The position numbers were made by a program, and so were the translations under genes. DNA of 64,000 bases from Rothia nasimurium (GTDB taxonomy: Bacteria; Actinomycetota; Actinomycetes; Actinomycetales; Micrococcaceae). The stretch's first letter is position 1. The number at the start of each line of letters is the position of its first letter. Of this stretch, positions 36,700-46,471 are shown piece by piece. The stretch is from NCBI RefSeq assembly GCF_928381705.1, contig NZ_CAKMSR010000003.1, positions 186,001 to 250,000 of the forward strand. The letters run 5' to 3'. Below the pieces are notes generated by a model. The model worked only from the letters and a program-made list of their open reading frames with translations. It was not told the origin of the DNA and made no database searches.

Positions 36700-37989
36700 G
36701 TGACTACCCAATCCGACGACACCACCCTCAACGTAGACCTCGACAAGGCCCGTAAGTTCGGCCGCGTGGACGAGGACGGCCACGTTTTCGTTATCGTTGA
36801 CGGTGAAGAATACGCCGTAGGCCAGGTACCCGGCGCATCTGCCGACGAAGCCCTCGCCTACTTCGCCCGTAAGTTTGAGAACTTTGAAGCCCAGGTTGCC
36901 CTGCTCGAAGAGCGCGTAGAGCGCAAGGCCAAGGCCGCTGACCTGCAGAAGGCAGCTGCCCACCTGGGCCAGCAGGTTGCTGTGCGCAACATGGTGGGCG
37001 ACTACGCCGCCCTGCAAGAACGCCTGGTTGCCCTGGTTGGCAAAATCAATGAGCGTGAGGAAGCAGAGAAGACCGAGAGCGCCGAAGCTCGCCAGGCAGC
37101 CCTTGAAGCCCGTGAAGCTATCGTTTCTGAGGCTGAGGCTATCGTGGCTAAGGACGACTCCGCTATTCACTGGAAGAACTCCCACGCCCGCATGAACGAG
37201 CTCTTCGAAGAGTGGAAGAAGACCCAGAAGGAACACCACCTGGCCAAGAGCATCGAGGACGAGCTGTGGAAGCGTTTCCGCGCTGCCCGCACCAGCTTTG
37301 ACCGCCGCCGCCGTGCCCACTTCTCCCAGCTCGATGAGGCTAATGCCAAGGCTAAGCGCGTGAAGGAAGCCCTCATCGCTGAGGCTGAGGCTCTGCAGAA
37401 CTCCACCGACTGGGCAGCAACCGCCGCTAAGTACCGCGATCTGATGGACCAGTGGAAGGCAGCCCCCCGCGGCACCCGCAAGGAAGATGACGCCCTCTGG
37501 GCCCGCTTCCGTGCAGCCCAGGACGTCTTCTTCGACGCCCGCACCGCGGTGAACGCTGAACTGGATAAGGAATTCGAGGCTAACCTACAGGCTAAGGAAG
37601 CCCTGCTGGAAGAGGCCCGCGGCATCCTGCCCGTTACCGATATCGCTGCGGCTAAGAAGGCCCTTGAGGGTATTCTGGACCGCTGGGAAGCTATCGGACG
37701 CGTACCCCGCAACTCGGTGCGCCGCGTTGAGCAGGAACTGCGTAAGGTTCAGGACGAAATCCACCGCGCCGAGAACGCCAAGTGGCAGAAGACCGACCCC
37801 GCTAAGCAGGCTCGCGCTAACTCCATGCTGACCCAGCTGGAGGACGCCATCGCCGGTCTTGAAGCCGACCTGGCTAAGGCTGAAGCCAGCGGCAACGCCC
37901 AGAAGATCAAGAAGGCCCAGGAAGCCCTGGACGCCCGCAAGCAGTGGCTTGAGACCCTCAAGGCTTCTTCTGCTGAGTTTGGCGCCTAA
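36700..37989 (+). CDS. DUF349 domain-containing protein
   Basis: A 429-residue, strongly charged, almost wholly helical protein with repeated DUF349 units, seen as recurring 'W..A....R.....D....W..A.R..R..ED.LW.RF' patterns near 140-185, 220-270 and 290-345. The rest is coiled coil. DUF349 proteins of Actinobacteria often stand near relA and hisS, as here; the function is not known. The start is GTG at 36700. Codon use is very biased (gcc, aag, gag), as in highly expressed genes. A strong terminator follows. Confidence 0.85.
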   Translation: MTTQSDDTTLNVDLDKARKFGRVDEDGHVFVIVDGEEYAVGQVPGASADEALAYFARKFENFEAQVALLEERVERKAKAADLQKAAAHLGQQVAVRNMVGDYAALQERLVALVGKINEREEAEKTESAEARQAALEAREAIVSEAEAIVAKDDSAIHWKNSHARMNELFEEWKKTQKEHHLAKSIEDELWKRFRAARTSFDRRRRAHFSQLDEANAKAKRVKEALIAEAEALQNSTDWAATAAKYRDLMDQWKAAPRGTRKEDDALWARFRAAQDVFFDARTAVNAELDKEFEANLQAKEALLEEARGILPVTDIAAAKKALEGILDRWEAIGRVPRNSVRRVEQELRKVQDEIHRAENAKWQKTDPAKQARANSMLTQLEDAIAGLEADLAKAEASGNAQKIKKAQEALDARKQWLETLKASSAEFGA

Positions 37990-38024
37990 CCCCCAGACTT
38001 GTCTGTGACGTCTTTGTGACGCAG

Positions 38025-38061
38025 AATCCCCCGTCTACCGGCCGGTAGACGGGGGATTTTT
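38025..38061 (+). terminator. Intrinsic terminator after the DUF349 gene
   Basis: AATCCCCCGTCTACCGG and its complement form a perfect stem with almost no loop, followed by TTTTTG. It lies about 35 bp after the stop. Confidence 0.85.
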
Positions 38062-38148
38062 GTGGATAAGTAATTTTAGGCGGGAAAGTTATCCACAGCC
38101 TGACAACTTTTTATCGTGCACCTGCATCTGATGTGCTAAAACGTAGGC

Positions 38149-38904
38149 ATGGAACATCTCAACTCACTCGGCGCTCTCTCAGAGCTCCCCTTCCCCCTAG
38201 CCCCGGGAAGGCCCAGCCCCCACAACTCCCTGCAGGTTATCGCCCACGACAGCAGTTCTTTTCAGCCCGCCCGGGCAGAGCACAAACAGGCCGATCCGCG
38301 GGAGCTACCGGCGCTCGTCCGCCTGTATAGCCAGCAGACCACGGGGCTCCCCGCAGCTCAGTGGCGGGCCTTCCTCAAGGAGCGCGGGTTGGTGCACTTT
38401 CATCACGGCATCTACCGGGAGCCGGAGGACGAGCCCACCCCACTTATGCGGGCAGCCAGCCTGGGTTTACTTACCCCGGCAGGCTACCACCATCGGATTC
38501 GCTATAGCCGAACCACCGCAGCCTGGGTGTTGGGCTACCTGCCCGAGTTACCCGAAGGGCGACTGCATGTAGACTACGACCGCGATAACCGGTGTAATCT
38601 CCCCCGCTCCTACCGGGCAGACTTTGCCACCCATCAGGCCCAGCTTCGCCCCTACGACACCATGACGATCGGGCCGATTCGTCTGACCACGCCACTGAAA
38701 ACCGCCCTAGATATCATTACCCACTCGGTCGATGAGGGCGACCTGGCTATCGTCAAAGCAATCCTGCTCGATAGCCAGAACAGCGTTACTCCTGAGCTTC
38801 TGCTCCAGAGTGCCCGGGAGCAGATGAGCCTTAAAGCTACAGCCCTGCTCAGAGCCCAGCACTTGGCTCACCAGCTTGAGGCGGCAGAGATAGCCGGGGT
38901 CTAG
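38149..38904 (+). CDS. AbiEi-antitoxin-like protein without partner toxin
   Basis: A 251-residue protein. The part from about 49 to 130 resembles the winged-helix domain of AbiEi-type antitoxins ('LVRLYSQQTTGLPAAQW', then 'GIYREP'), followed by 'RTTAAWVLGYLPELPEG' and the family-like 'GPIRLTTPLKTALDII'. No AbiEii-type nucleotidyltransferase toxin is next to it. Many actinobacterial solo copies exist with unknown roles, perhaps as transcription regulators. Its stop overlaps the relA stop tail to tail within CTAG (38901-38904). Confidence 0.6.
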   Translation: MEHLNSLGALSELPFPLAPGRPSPHNSLQVIAHDSSSFQPARAEHKQADPRELPALVRLYSQQTTGLPAAQWRAFLKERGLVHFHHGIYREPEDEPTPLMRAASLGLLTPAGYHHRIRYSRTTAAWVLGYLPELPEGRLHVDYDRDNRCNLPRSYRADFATHQAQLRPYDTMTIGPIRLTTPLKTALDIITHSVDEGDLAIVKAILLDSQNSVTPELLLQSAREQMSLKATALLRAQHLAHQLEAAEIAGV

Positions 38905-41285
38905 CCCTGCTGGTTCATGAGCGGACGCGAGCCGGTCAGGCGGTAGGCATTATAGATGCCGGGGACGTTGCGAATCTGGTTCAGTAGGTGCTCCATCATG
39001 AAGCGGTCAGAGAGCTCTACGGTGTAGCGGTTGACCACAAACCGTTCGTCGCTGGTGTGCACCTTGGCGTCCACGATGTTGCAGCCGGCCTCAGAAATAA
39101 CCCGGATGGTGTCTGAGAGCAGGGCCTTACGGTCGATGCCCTCCACCTGGATTGAAACCCGGTAGACGGAGTTACCGTGCGATGCCCACTCCACCGCGGT
39201 CTGGCGGGGGTCGTCAGCCTGGCTCAGTACGTTGGGGCAGTCGGTACGGTGCACCGAGATGCCCTGCAAGCGGGTGACGATACCAACGATATCGTCGGGC
39301 GGTACAGGGGTGCAGCAGCGGGCAATCTTGGTCAGAATACCCTCGGCCCCGGGTACCACCACACCGTTGTCATCGCCCACCGAGCGGCGGTTAGATACCA
39401 GGGAGGCGTCGAAACTATCGAGTTCAACAGTCTGGTCGACCTCGTCCTCACCGTAGTAGAGGTTGACCAGGGAGGTAATGACGGCCTGGGTCTCTACCTC
39501 GTTCTCGCCCACAGCGTGGTAGAGGGTGGCCACATCGTGCTTGTGCAGGTCCTGGGCTACCTGCAGCATGAGCTCGGGGGTCATCATCTTGGTCAGGGGA
39601 AGCTCGTGCTGACGCATAGCCTTGACCACGCGCTCCTTGCCCCGGTTCATGGCCTCGATGCGGCGGCCCTTGGCGTAGTGCTGGCGAATCTTGGTGCGCG
39701 CCTTGCTGGTGCGCACGAACTTGAGCCAGTCCTCACTCGGGGCGTGGTTCTCATCCTTGGTTGTCTGAATCTCAACCGTTGAGGCGGTTTCGAGCTCGGT
39801 GTGCAGGGGCACCAGCTTGCCGTTGACCTTAGCCCCAATGGTGCGGTCCCCCACCTCGGTGTGGATAGCGTAGGCAAAGTCAACCGGGGTTGAGCCCACC
39901 GGCAGGCTAATGGGCTTACCCTGCGGAGTCAGCACCACAATCTCATCGGTCTCAAGCCGCTCAGACAGCTGCTGGTAGAACTGCTCAGACTCGGGGTTGG
40001 AGTTCGAAATCTCAGAAATTGACTGCAAAATGCCGATGTTGAAGGCAGCGGTCTGGGTGCTAGGTTCCTTGGGTGAAAGGTCTACCTTTTCACCGCGGGA
40101 GGCAGCCTTGTACCGCCAGTGGGCAGCCACACCGTACTCAGCCTCTTCGTGCATCTTGTAGGTGCGGATCTGGATTTCCAGGGGCAGGCCGCCGGGCCCG
40201 TGCACCGTCATGTGCAGTGACTGGTAGTGGTTGTGCTTGGGCTGCTTGATGTAGTCCTTGAAGCGCCCAGGAACCGCCATCCACAGGGACATCACATGCC
40301 CCAGGGCGGTGTAGCAATCGTTCTCGTCCTCGACCATAATGCGCACGGCCAGAATATCGTTGATGTCGTCGAAGCTCTTACCCTTGGTCTTCATCTTCTG
40401 ATGAATGGAGTAGTAGTGCTTGGGGCGGCCCGTTACAGTGGCCTCAATACCTACCTGGGCCAGGCGATCCTCAATCGTCACGCGGGCCTCGGCCAGGTAC
40501 TTTTCGAGCTTAGGGGTACGCTCGCCCACCATCCGCACAATCTCGGCGTAGATATCGGGGCTCATAGCGGCAAAGGAGAGGTCTTCCAGCTCCCACTTGA
40601 TGGTGTTCAAACCCAGGCGGTGAGCCAGCGGGGCATAAATCTGCAGGGTCTCTTCGGCCTTACGTGCCGCAGAGGCACCGGAGACGAACCGCCAGGTACG
40701 GGCATTGTGTAGGCGGTCAGCCAGCTTGATGAGCAGCACGCGCACATCTTGCGACATCGAGATAACCAGCTTGCGAATTGTCTCGATGGGGGCGTTATCG
40801 CCGTAGCTGACCTTATCAAGCTTGGTGACGCCATCAACCAGGTAGGCCACCTCAGAGCCGAAATCAGCGGTGAGCTGCTCCTGGGTGTACTCGGTATCTT
40901 CGACCGTATCGTGCAGCAGACCAGCGACCAGCACGGGGCCGGTAGCACCTATCTCAGCCAGAATGGTCGTCACGGCTACCGGGTGGGTGATGTAGGGGTC
41001 CCCGCTCTTGCGCTTCTGCCCCCGGTGGTAGTGGTTCGCGACCTGGAAGGCCCGCTGCAGCACCTCAAGGTCTTCGTCGGGGTGGTACTTCTTGACGGTG
41101 CGAATCACCGGTGCCAGTACCGGGGAAAAACGGGGGGCGGGGCCCTCTTGCTGCTCACGCCCAAATACCAGGCGGGTTGGCACACGCCCCGAAGCAGACA
41201 TGACCCGGTGCGACCCGCGAACCGGCCGCTTACCCTCTGCGCGAGAATCCTTCTGGCTGCTCTCTTCTGACCGGCTCATGCCCAA
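38901..41285 (-). CDS. relA: Bifunctional (p)ppGpp synthase/hydrolase RelA/SpoT
   Basis: Makes and degrades (p)ppGpp in the stringent response. The 794-residue chain has an HD hydrolase domain ('LLHDTVEDTEYTQEQL' near 112), a synthetase domain ('GRPKHYYSIHQKMKTKG' and 'DILAVRIMVEDENDCY'), a TGS domain ('VVLTPQGKPISLPVGSTPVDFAYAIH' region near 445) and a C-terminal ACT domain. Both catalytic domains look intact. It follows the secDF group, separated by a terminator. Confidence 0.97.
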   Translation of the reverse strand: MGMSRSEESSQKDSRAEGKRPVRGSHRVMSASGRVPTRLVFGREQQEGPAPRFSPVLAPVIRTVKKYHPDEDLEVLQRAFQVANHYHRGQKRKSGDPYITHPVAVTTILAEIGATGPVLVAGLLHDTVEDTEYTQEQLTADFGSEVAYLVDGVTKLDKVSYGDNAPIETIRKLVISMSQDVRVLLIKLADRLHNARTWRFVSGASAARKAEETLQIYAPLAHRLGLNTIKWELEDLSFAAMSPDIYAEIVRMVGERTPKLEKYLAEARVTIEDRLAQVGIEATVTGRPKHYYSIHQKMKTKGKSFDDINDILAVRIMVEDENDCYTALGHVMSLWMAVPGRFKDYIKQPKHNHYQSLHMTVHGPGGLPLEIQIRTYKMHEEAEYGVAAHWRYKAASRGEKVDLSPKEPSTQTAAFNIGILQSISEISNSNPESEQFYQQLSERLETDEIVVLTPQGKPISLPVGSTPVDFAYAIHTEVGDRTIGAKVNGKLVPLHTELETASTVEIQTTKDENHAPSEDWLKFVRTSKARTKIRQHYAKGRRIEAMNRGKERVVKAMRQHELPLTKMMTPELMLQVAQDLHKHDVATLYHAVGENEVETQAVITSLVNLYYGEDEVDQTVELDSFDASLVSNRRSVGDDNGVVVPGAEGILTKIARCCTPVPPDDIVGIVTRLQGISVHRTDCPNVLSQADDPRQTAVEWASHGNSVYRVSIQVEGIDRKALLSDTIRVISEAGCNIVDAKVHTSDERFVVNRYTVELSDRFMMEHLLNQIRNVPGIYNAYRLTGSRPLMNQQG

Positions 41286-41348
41286 TTCCCCCTCAAACTG
41301 AAATATTCGTGTGGGACTATCTTAGATTAATTCCACACTGTGTGTAAC

Positions 41349-41382
41349 AAAAACGGGAGCGGACAGTCATCCGCTCCCGTTT
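41349..41382 (-). terminator. Intrinsic terminator after secF
   Basis: A perfect 13-bp stem, AAACGGGAGCGGA at 41351-41363 with its complement at 41370-41382, loop of 6. On the minus strand TTTTTGTT follows. It ends the yajC-secD-secF transcript before relA. Confidence 0.85.
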
Positions 41383-41409
41383 CTAGGGTAAAACGCCTAG
41401 CTCTTGGCC

Positions 41410-42486
41410 CTACTTGCTATCGAGGTTAACCGAATGCACGGTAACCATCACCGGGGCAGCCGGCTGCGCGACGGCGTCCTCACGCTCTTCGGCCTCTTCT
41501 ACCTGCCCCTGACGGGCACGGCGGACGAGCTCGGTATGCTCACGCACACCCTTCTCACCCAAGCGCAGGGCAGCGTAGGCAGGAGCCGCCACAAAGAGGG
41601 TGCCCAGGGTACCGATGATGATACCGACGAAGAGGGCCAGGGAGAGGTCCTTGAGGGTTCCCGCCCCCAGGAGCAGGGCACCGATGAAGAGAATCGAGCC
41701 CACCGGCAAAATACCCACAATCGAGGTGTTGATAGAGCGCACCAGGGTCTGGTTCACTGCCAGGTTCACCTGCTCAGCGAAAGTGGTGTCGCGGCGCTTC
41801 TCAAGCCCCTCGGTATTCTCACGAATCTTATCGAAAACCACCACCGTGTCGTAGAGAGAGTAGCTCAACACCGTCAGGAAGCCGATAATCGCACTGGGAG
41901 TAATCTCAAAACCGATGAGAGCGTATAGCCCCACGGTGGTCACGATGGTAAAGATCAGGCCAGCAATTGCCGAGACCGACATCTTCCAGGTACGGAAGTA
42001 CAGAGCCATACCGATCATCACCAGCAGAATAAACCAGACCAGACCCACCAGAGCCTGCTGGGTCACCCCAGCGCCCCAGGTGGGGCCCACGAAGGACGAG
42101 GTCACCTGGTCAGCGCTCACACCATAGGCCGACTGCAGGGCCTGGCCCACAGCCAGAGTCTCATCGTCGGTCAGCTCACTCATCTGAGCGCGTACGGTAC
42201 CCGCAGCGATATTAGTGACGCGCACGTCGGTAGCCTCGGGGGCGGCGTCCGCAATCGCCTGCTGGCCAATAGAAATATCGGTATCAGCCACCTGCGACAC
42301 GGTGAACTCAGAACCACCGCGGAACTCAATACCCAGATTGAAGCCACCGCGCACCACCGGCACCAGGGCCGCCAGCACAACCAGAGCCAGGGCAATCGTC
42401 AGCCACAGTCGCCGCTTAGGCACAAACCCAAACGACCGCTGACCAGAATGCAGTTCATTACCGAACTGAGCGAGTTTATTAGCCAC
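41410..42486 (-). CDS. secF: Protein translocase subunit SecF
   Basis: Membrane partner of SecD that uses the proton gradient to help finish export by SecYEG. A GTG start at 42486 ('VANKLAQFGNELHSG') overlaps the secD stop by 8 bp and gives 358 residues; the longer frame upstream lies in secD. Six membrane helices are expected, with 'GVNLGIEFRGG'-type sequence near 45 ('GFNLGIEFRGGSEF') and 'LTVLSYSLYDTVVVFDKIREN' over about 215-236. An acidic tail follows. Confidence 0.94.
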   Translation of the reverse strand: MANKLAQFGNELHSGQRSFGFVPKRRLWLTIALALVVLAALVPVVRGGFNLGIEFRGGSEFTVSQVADTDISIGQQAIADAAPEATDVRVTNIAAGTVRAQMSELTDDETLAVGQALQSAYGVSADQVTSSFVGPTWGAGVTQQALVGLVWFILLVMIGMALYFRTWKMSVSAIAGLIFTIVTTVGLYALIGFEITPSAIIGFLTVLSYSLYDTVVVFDKIRENTEGLEKRRDTTFAEQVNLAVNQTLVRSINTSIVGILPVGSILFIGALLLGAGTLKDLSLALFVGIIIGTLGTLFVAAPAYAALRLGEKGVREHTELVRRARQGQVEEAEEREDAVAQPAAPVMVTVHSVNLDSK

Positions 42487-44224
42487 GGCGGGCCTCCTCG
42501 GTAGTGGTGGAATCTGCGGCAGGCAGGGGCTCCGCATCAGCACTCCCCTGCTCCGCTTCGGCTTCAGCCGCCTCAGCGGCAAGGCGCTCGCGGCGCTTAC
42601 GCTCAGCCAGGGAGAGAGAACCTTCGGCTTCCTCAGGGGTGCGGACGCGCCCCGCACCCCGGTAGAGCGGGGTGGAGCCGAGGGCTACCGGGTCCATGCC
42701 CGAGAAGCGGCCGCCGTTACGGAAGTAGTCCTTGCGGCCCAGCAGAACCATAAGCGGGTGGATGAAGAGGAAGGTGATAATCAGGTCTGAAATAGCGGTG
42801 AGACCCAGGGTGAAGGCAAAGCCGCGCACGTTACCAACCGAGGCGAAGTAAAGCACTACAGCGGCCAGCAGGTTCACGGCCTTGGAGGCCATGATGGTGC
42901 GCTTGGCCCGCAGCCAGCCGTGGTCGATAGCGGCAGGGATGGTGCGGCCGGCACGAATCTCATCGCGAATACGTTCAAAGTAAACGATAAAGGAGTCTGC
43001 CATCAGACCGATTGACACAATCAGACCGGCCACGCCCGCCAGAGACAGGCGGTAGTTCATCAAGTGGCCCAGCAGCACAATCACCCCGTAGGAGAGCAGA
43101 CCAGCCACAATAATCGAGGTGATATTGACCAGGCCCACCAGACGGTACTGGAAGAGGGAGTAGACAAACACCAGTAGCAGACCGATTAGACCGGCAATCA
43201 GACCCATCTTTAGCTGGTCAGCACCCAGGGTTGCAGAAATCTGCTGTTCTGACTGAATGGTGAAGCTAATGGGCAGGGCACCGTACTTGAGCTGCTCAGC
43301 CAGGTTTGCGGCGTCCTGCTCGGTGAAGTTACCGGTGATCTGGGGCTGGCCGTTGGTAATGACCGCCTGGGTGACGGGGGAAGAAAGTACCTGGCCATCC
43401 AGCATGATGGCGAAACGGGCGCGGGGGTCGGACGCGTTGGCACCGCGAATTGCGTTCAGGCGGGTAGTGACGTCCTTGAAGGTCTGGGTAGCGGCCTCAT
43501 TGAAGACAATGTTAACGCCCCACTGGCCGGTGGCGAAGCCGGTTGAGCTAGCCACCTGGGAGTAGGAGGCAGTGTCAATGTCGGTACCCTCAATTTCGAT
43601 GGGGCCAAGGATGTATTTCTCACTGCCATCGGAAGCACAGGCCACAATAGCGGCGTTGGGATCCTGGTTGGAGGTATCCACGTTAGCGGGGACGGTGCAG
43701 TCCAGCTGCTCGTACTGGCGCCAGAGGTCGCCGGTAACCCAGTTATAGTCGGACCCGTCGGTGGGTTCAGCCGTCGGTGAGGGTAGGGCGTCCTCGGCAG
43801 CGGCAGCGTCCGCCGCAACCGCCTGCGGGGTGCCAGCGTTGATGACCGCGCGGAAGCTCATTTGCGCCGAGGTCTGAATCAGGTCACGGGTTTCTGAGCT
43901 CAAGGTACCGGGCACAGAAACAACGACGTTCTGGCCCGACTGGGTGGTCACTTCAGCTTCTGCCACGCCCGCGCCGTCGACGCGCTGGCGGATAATTTCA
44001 ACAGCCTGGTCGAGCTGCTCAGCGGTAATGGCCTCGCCCGAGGAGTCGTTGACCTCGGGCGACAGGATGAGCTGGGTACCGCCAGAGAGGTCTAGGGCCA
44101 GCTTGGGCAGCCAGCTGCCCCCGGAAAAGGTGGTGCCGAAGATTCCTCCGGCGAGTAAGAGCAGCACCAGGGCCATCGAGGCAAGTGCCCCTCTGGCTTT
44201 GGTGACGTTGGATGGTTGAGCCAT
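42479..44224 (-). CDS. secD: Protein translocase subunit SecD
   Basis: Forms the SecDF complex. The 581-residue protein has an N-terminal membrane helix, a large periplasmic-type outer domain (about 30 to 330) with 'LALDLSGGTQLIL' near 41 and 'VSVPGTLSSETRDLI', then five C-terminal helices with 'LRDEIRAGRTIPAAIDHG'-like 'RIRDEIRAGRTIPAA' and 'MASKAVNLLAAVVLYF'. The Pro/Ser-rich insert around 150 is usual for actinobacterial SecD. The yajC gene lies upstream, with a hairpin between. Confidence 0.95.
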   Translation of the reverse strand: MAQPSNVTKARGALASMALVLLLLAGGIFGTTFSGGSWLPKLALDLSGGTQLILSPEVNDSSGEAITAEQLDQAVEIIRQRVDGAGVAEAEVTTQSGQNVVVSVPGTLSSETRDLIQTSAQMSFRAVINAGTPQAVAADAAAAEDALPSPTAEPTDGSDYNWVTGDLWRQYEQLDCTVPANVDTSNQDPNAAIVACASDGSEKYILGPIEIEGTDIDTASYSQVASSTGFATGQWGVNIVFNEAATQTFKDVTTRLNAIRGANASDPRARFAIMLDGQVLSSPVTQAVITNGQPQITGNFTEQDAANLAEQLKYGALPISFTIQSEQQISATLGADQLKMGLIAGLIGLLLVFVYSLFQYRLVGLVNITSIIVAGLLSYGVIVLLGHLMNYRLSLAGVAGLIVSIGLMADSFIVYFERIRDEIRAGRTIPAAIDHGWLRAKRTIMASKAVNLLAAVVLYFASVGNVRGFAFTLGLTAISDLIITFLFIHPLMVLLGRKDYFRNGGRFSGMDPVALGSTPLYRGAGRVRTPEEAEGSLSLAERKRRERLAAEAAEAEAEQGSADAEPLPAADSTTTEEARRG

Positions 44225-44260
44225 CTGTGCCCCTTCAGGTGAGTGGGTTCGTGAAACGTG

Positions 44261-44298
44261 AAAAAGCGCGCCACCTCTGAATCTAGAGGTAGCGCACC
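44261..44298 (-). terminator. Terminator-like hairpin between yajC and secD
   Basis: On the minus strand GTGCGCTACCTCT pairs with AGAGGTGGCGCGC (two mismatches) and is followed by TTTTTC. It lies 13 bp after the yajC stop and 37 bp before secD, so it could lower secDF expression relative to yajC. Confidence 0.6.
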
Positions 44299-44310
44299 CT
44301 AAGCTGTGGT

Positions 44311-44658
44311 TTAGTTTTTGGGATCGTCTGCGACTTCACCCTGGATAACAGGACGCTCGGCGTCGGCTACCGGCGCGGCAGCGGTGTCTTCCTCGATGCT
44401 GGTGACGGTCATGAGATGAACCTTAGCCACGGTGCCCGGAGCGATTTCCAGGTGGGCGGTGTTGGCTTCCTTGTCGATGGAGACAACAGAGCCGTAGAGA
44501 CCAAAGTTAGTCATGACCTGGGTGCCGGGCACCATGGCGTCCTGACGTTCCTTAATCTGCTGCTGGGCTTTCTTGGCGCGGCGGGCCGGTAGCACGATGA
44601 GCACCAGCATCATGATGCCCAGAAGTAGGAGCATAAACAGGGGTGAGCCTGACTGCAC
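44311..44658 (-). CDS. yajC: Preprotein translocase subunit YajC
   Basis: Small SecDF-associated membrane protein. At 115 residues it has one N-terminal helix ('LFMLLLLGIMMLVLIVLPA'), then 'RRAKKAQQQIKERQDAMVPG' and a beta-rich region 'GTQVMTNFGLYGSVVSID', typical of YajC. The acidic tail is common in Actinobacteria. It follows ruvB by about 108 bp. Confidence 0.93.
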   Translation of the reverse strand: MQSGSPLFMLLLLGIMMLVLIVLPARRAKKAQQQIKERQDAMVPGTQVMTNFGLYGSVVSIDKEANTAHLEIAPGTVAKVHLMTVTSIEEDTAAAPVADAERPVIQGEVADDPKN

Positions 44659-44766
44659 GAGAATCCCTCTTAACGTAGTTGGTGGGGGTGAACAAACTAA
44701 GTCCCCATTCTATGCCAAGTTCCTTGCAGTTGGCTGGTTACCCTCTGATATTACAGGGGCGGACGG

Positions 44767-45804
44767 CTAGGGCAGCTCGGGTGCCTCTAGCCCCAGGTGC
44801 TCCCAGGCAGCGGGTAGGGCAACTCGCCCACGGGGGGTTCGCCCGATCAGGCCCTCGCGTACCAGGTAGGGCTCGGCGACGGTCTCAACGGTTTCGGTCT
44901 CTTCGCCCACCGCAATAGCCAGGGTGGAGAGGCCCACCGGTCCCCCGCCGAACTTGGTAATCAGAGCTTCAAGCACCGCACGGTCTAGGCGGTCCAGGCC
45001 GCGCTCATCGACCTCGTACATGTTGAGGGCTGTTGCTGCCGCTGAGGCCTCGATACGGTCGATGCCGTTGACCAGAGCCCAGTCGCGCACGCGACGCAGC
45101 AGGCGGTTGGCGATTCGGGGTGTACCCCGGGACCGACCCGCAATCTCTGCAAAGCCCTCGGGGCTAATGTTGAGTTCCATCAGGCCAGCAGACCGGCGGA
45201 TTACACTCTCTAGCTCGGTAACCGAGTAGAACTCCAGGTGGCCGGTAAAGCCGAAGCGGTCACGCAGGGGCCCGGGCAGCAGACCCGCGCGGGTGGTTGC
45301 CCCCACCAGGGTGAAGGGCGGCAGCTCCAGGGGAATAGAGGTTGCCCCGGCACCCTTGCCCACCACGATATCCACACGGAAGTCTTCCATGGCCATGTAG
45401 AGCATCTCTTCAGCCGGGCGGCTCATACGGTGAATTTCATCGAGAAAGAGCACTTCTCCGGGGGTGAGCGACGAAAGAATCGCAGCCAGGTCACCCGAAT
45501 GCTGAATAGCCGGCCCGGAGGTAATACGCAGGGGGGCGTCCATCTCTGCTGCAATAATCATCGCCAGGGTAGTCTTACCCAGGCCGGGAGGGCCCGACAG
45601 GAGCACATGGTCGGCCGAGCGTCCGCGCATCTTCGATGCCTCAAGCACCAGCGACAGCTGCTGACGCACGCGCTGCTGCCCCACAAAGTCATCAAGAGAC
45701 TTGGGGCGCAGGGCCGCCTCAATCATTTTTTCTTCTGGTTCTTCATCCATCGAAACCAGGCGCTGGCCGGGAATCTGGCCATCGGCATGAGGGAACTGAC
45801 TCAT
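44767..45804 (-). CDS. ruvB: Holliday junction branch migration helicase RuvB
   Basis: Hexameric AAA+ motor that drives branch migration with RuvA. The 345-residue chain has '[19 protein letters not shown]', Walker A '[18 protein letters not shown]' near 66, Walker B '[19 protein letters not shown]' near 115, '[18 protein letters not shown]' and the C-terminal winged helix ending '[19 protein letters not shown]'. It starts 8 bp after the ruvA end. Confidence 0.98.
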   Translation of the reverse strand: MSQFPHADGQIPGQRLVSMDEEPEEKMIEAALRPKSLDDFVGQQRVRQQLSLVLEASKMRGRSADHVLLSGPPGLGKTTLAMIIAAEMDAPLRITSGPAIQHSGDLAAILSSLTPGEVLFLDEIHRMSRPAEEMLYMAMEDFRVDIVVGKGAGATSIPLELPPFTLVGATTRAGLLPGPLRDRFGFTGHLEFYSVTELESVIRRSAGLMELNISPEGFAEIAGRSRGTPRIANRLLRRVRDWALVNGIDRIEASAAATALNMYEVDERGLDRLDRAVLEALITKFGGGPVGLSTLAIAVGEETETVETVAEPYLVREGLIGRTPRGRVALPAAWEHLGLEAPELP

Positions 45805-45811
45805 AGATTAC

Positions 45812-46429
45812 CTATCGACCTACCGTGTTCTGGTTACCCAGTGAGGCCAGCACAGAACGCAGCGCCTCAGCCACGCCCATGGTCTCAGCCTTCGGGTTAT
45901 GTTCGATAAAGGACTCGATGGCGCTGACGGCATCGCGTTCGTTCCAGCCCAGGCTGGTCAGGGCGTCCTGCACCTGAGGCTTCCAGCTCACACCCTGGTC
46001 AATCGGCAGCTGGTCGGTAGCGCCGTCCGCCAAAATCAGCTTGCCAGCAAGCTCCAGGACGATGCGGCGCGCCCCCTTGGGGCCGATACCGGGCACCTTG
46101 GTGAAAGCCTTATCGTCGCCGGTGGCCACAGCGCGCTCAACCTCAGCCGGGGTATGCACACCGAGCACTGCCAGAGCAATACGCGGGCCGATACCCGAAA
46201 CCGACAGCATCATGTCAAAGACCTCGCGCTCGGCAGGCTCAGCAAACCCGTAGAGAGTCATGGAGTCCTCACGCACAATCATGGTGGTCAGAACAGTAGC
46301 CTTCTCCCCCAGGCGCAGCTGCGAGGCGGTACGGGCATTGAGATGCACCAGCATGCCAAAACCATTAACGTCGATAACAGCGGTCTCCAACCCCAGATGG
46401 GTCACGGTACCGGTCAGTGAGCTAATCAT
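45812..46429 (-). CDS. ruvA: Holliday junction branch migration protein RuvA
   Basis: Tetramer that binds the four-way junction and loads RuvB. The 205-residue protein has the N-terminal OB fold ('MISSLTGTVTHLGLETAVID'), two helix-hairpin-helix motifs ('LSVSGIGPRIALAVL' and 'KVPGIGPKGARRIVLEL') and the C-terminal RuvB-binding domain ('DALTSLGWNERDAVSAI'). Confidence 0.97.
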   Translation of the reverse strand: MISSLTGTVTHLGLETAVIDVNGFGMLVHLNARTASQLRLGEKATVLTTMIVREDSMTLYGFAEPAEREVFDMMLSVSGIGPRIALAVLGVHTPAEVERAVATGDDKAFTKVPGIGPKGARRIVLELAGKLILADGATDQLPIDQGVSWKPQVQDALTSLGWNERDAVSAIESFIEHNPKAETMGVAEALRSVLASLGNQNTVGR

Positions 46430-46471
46430 GAAACCTATTCTATTCGAATATATGTACTAATACAAGGGAGG

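Noticed and set aside
36652..37320. 222-residue open frame antisense to the DUF349 gene
   Set aside because: It mirrors the strongly biased gcc/aag/gag codons of the plus-strand gene, lacks a family match and lacks a ribosome site. It is a product of codon bias.
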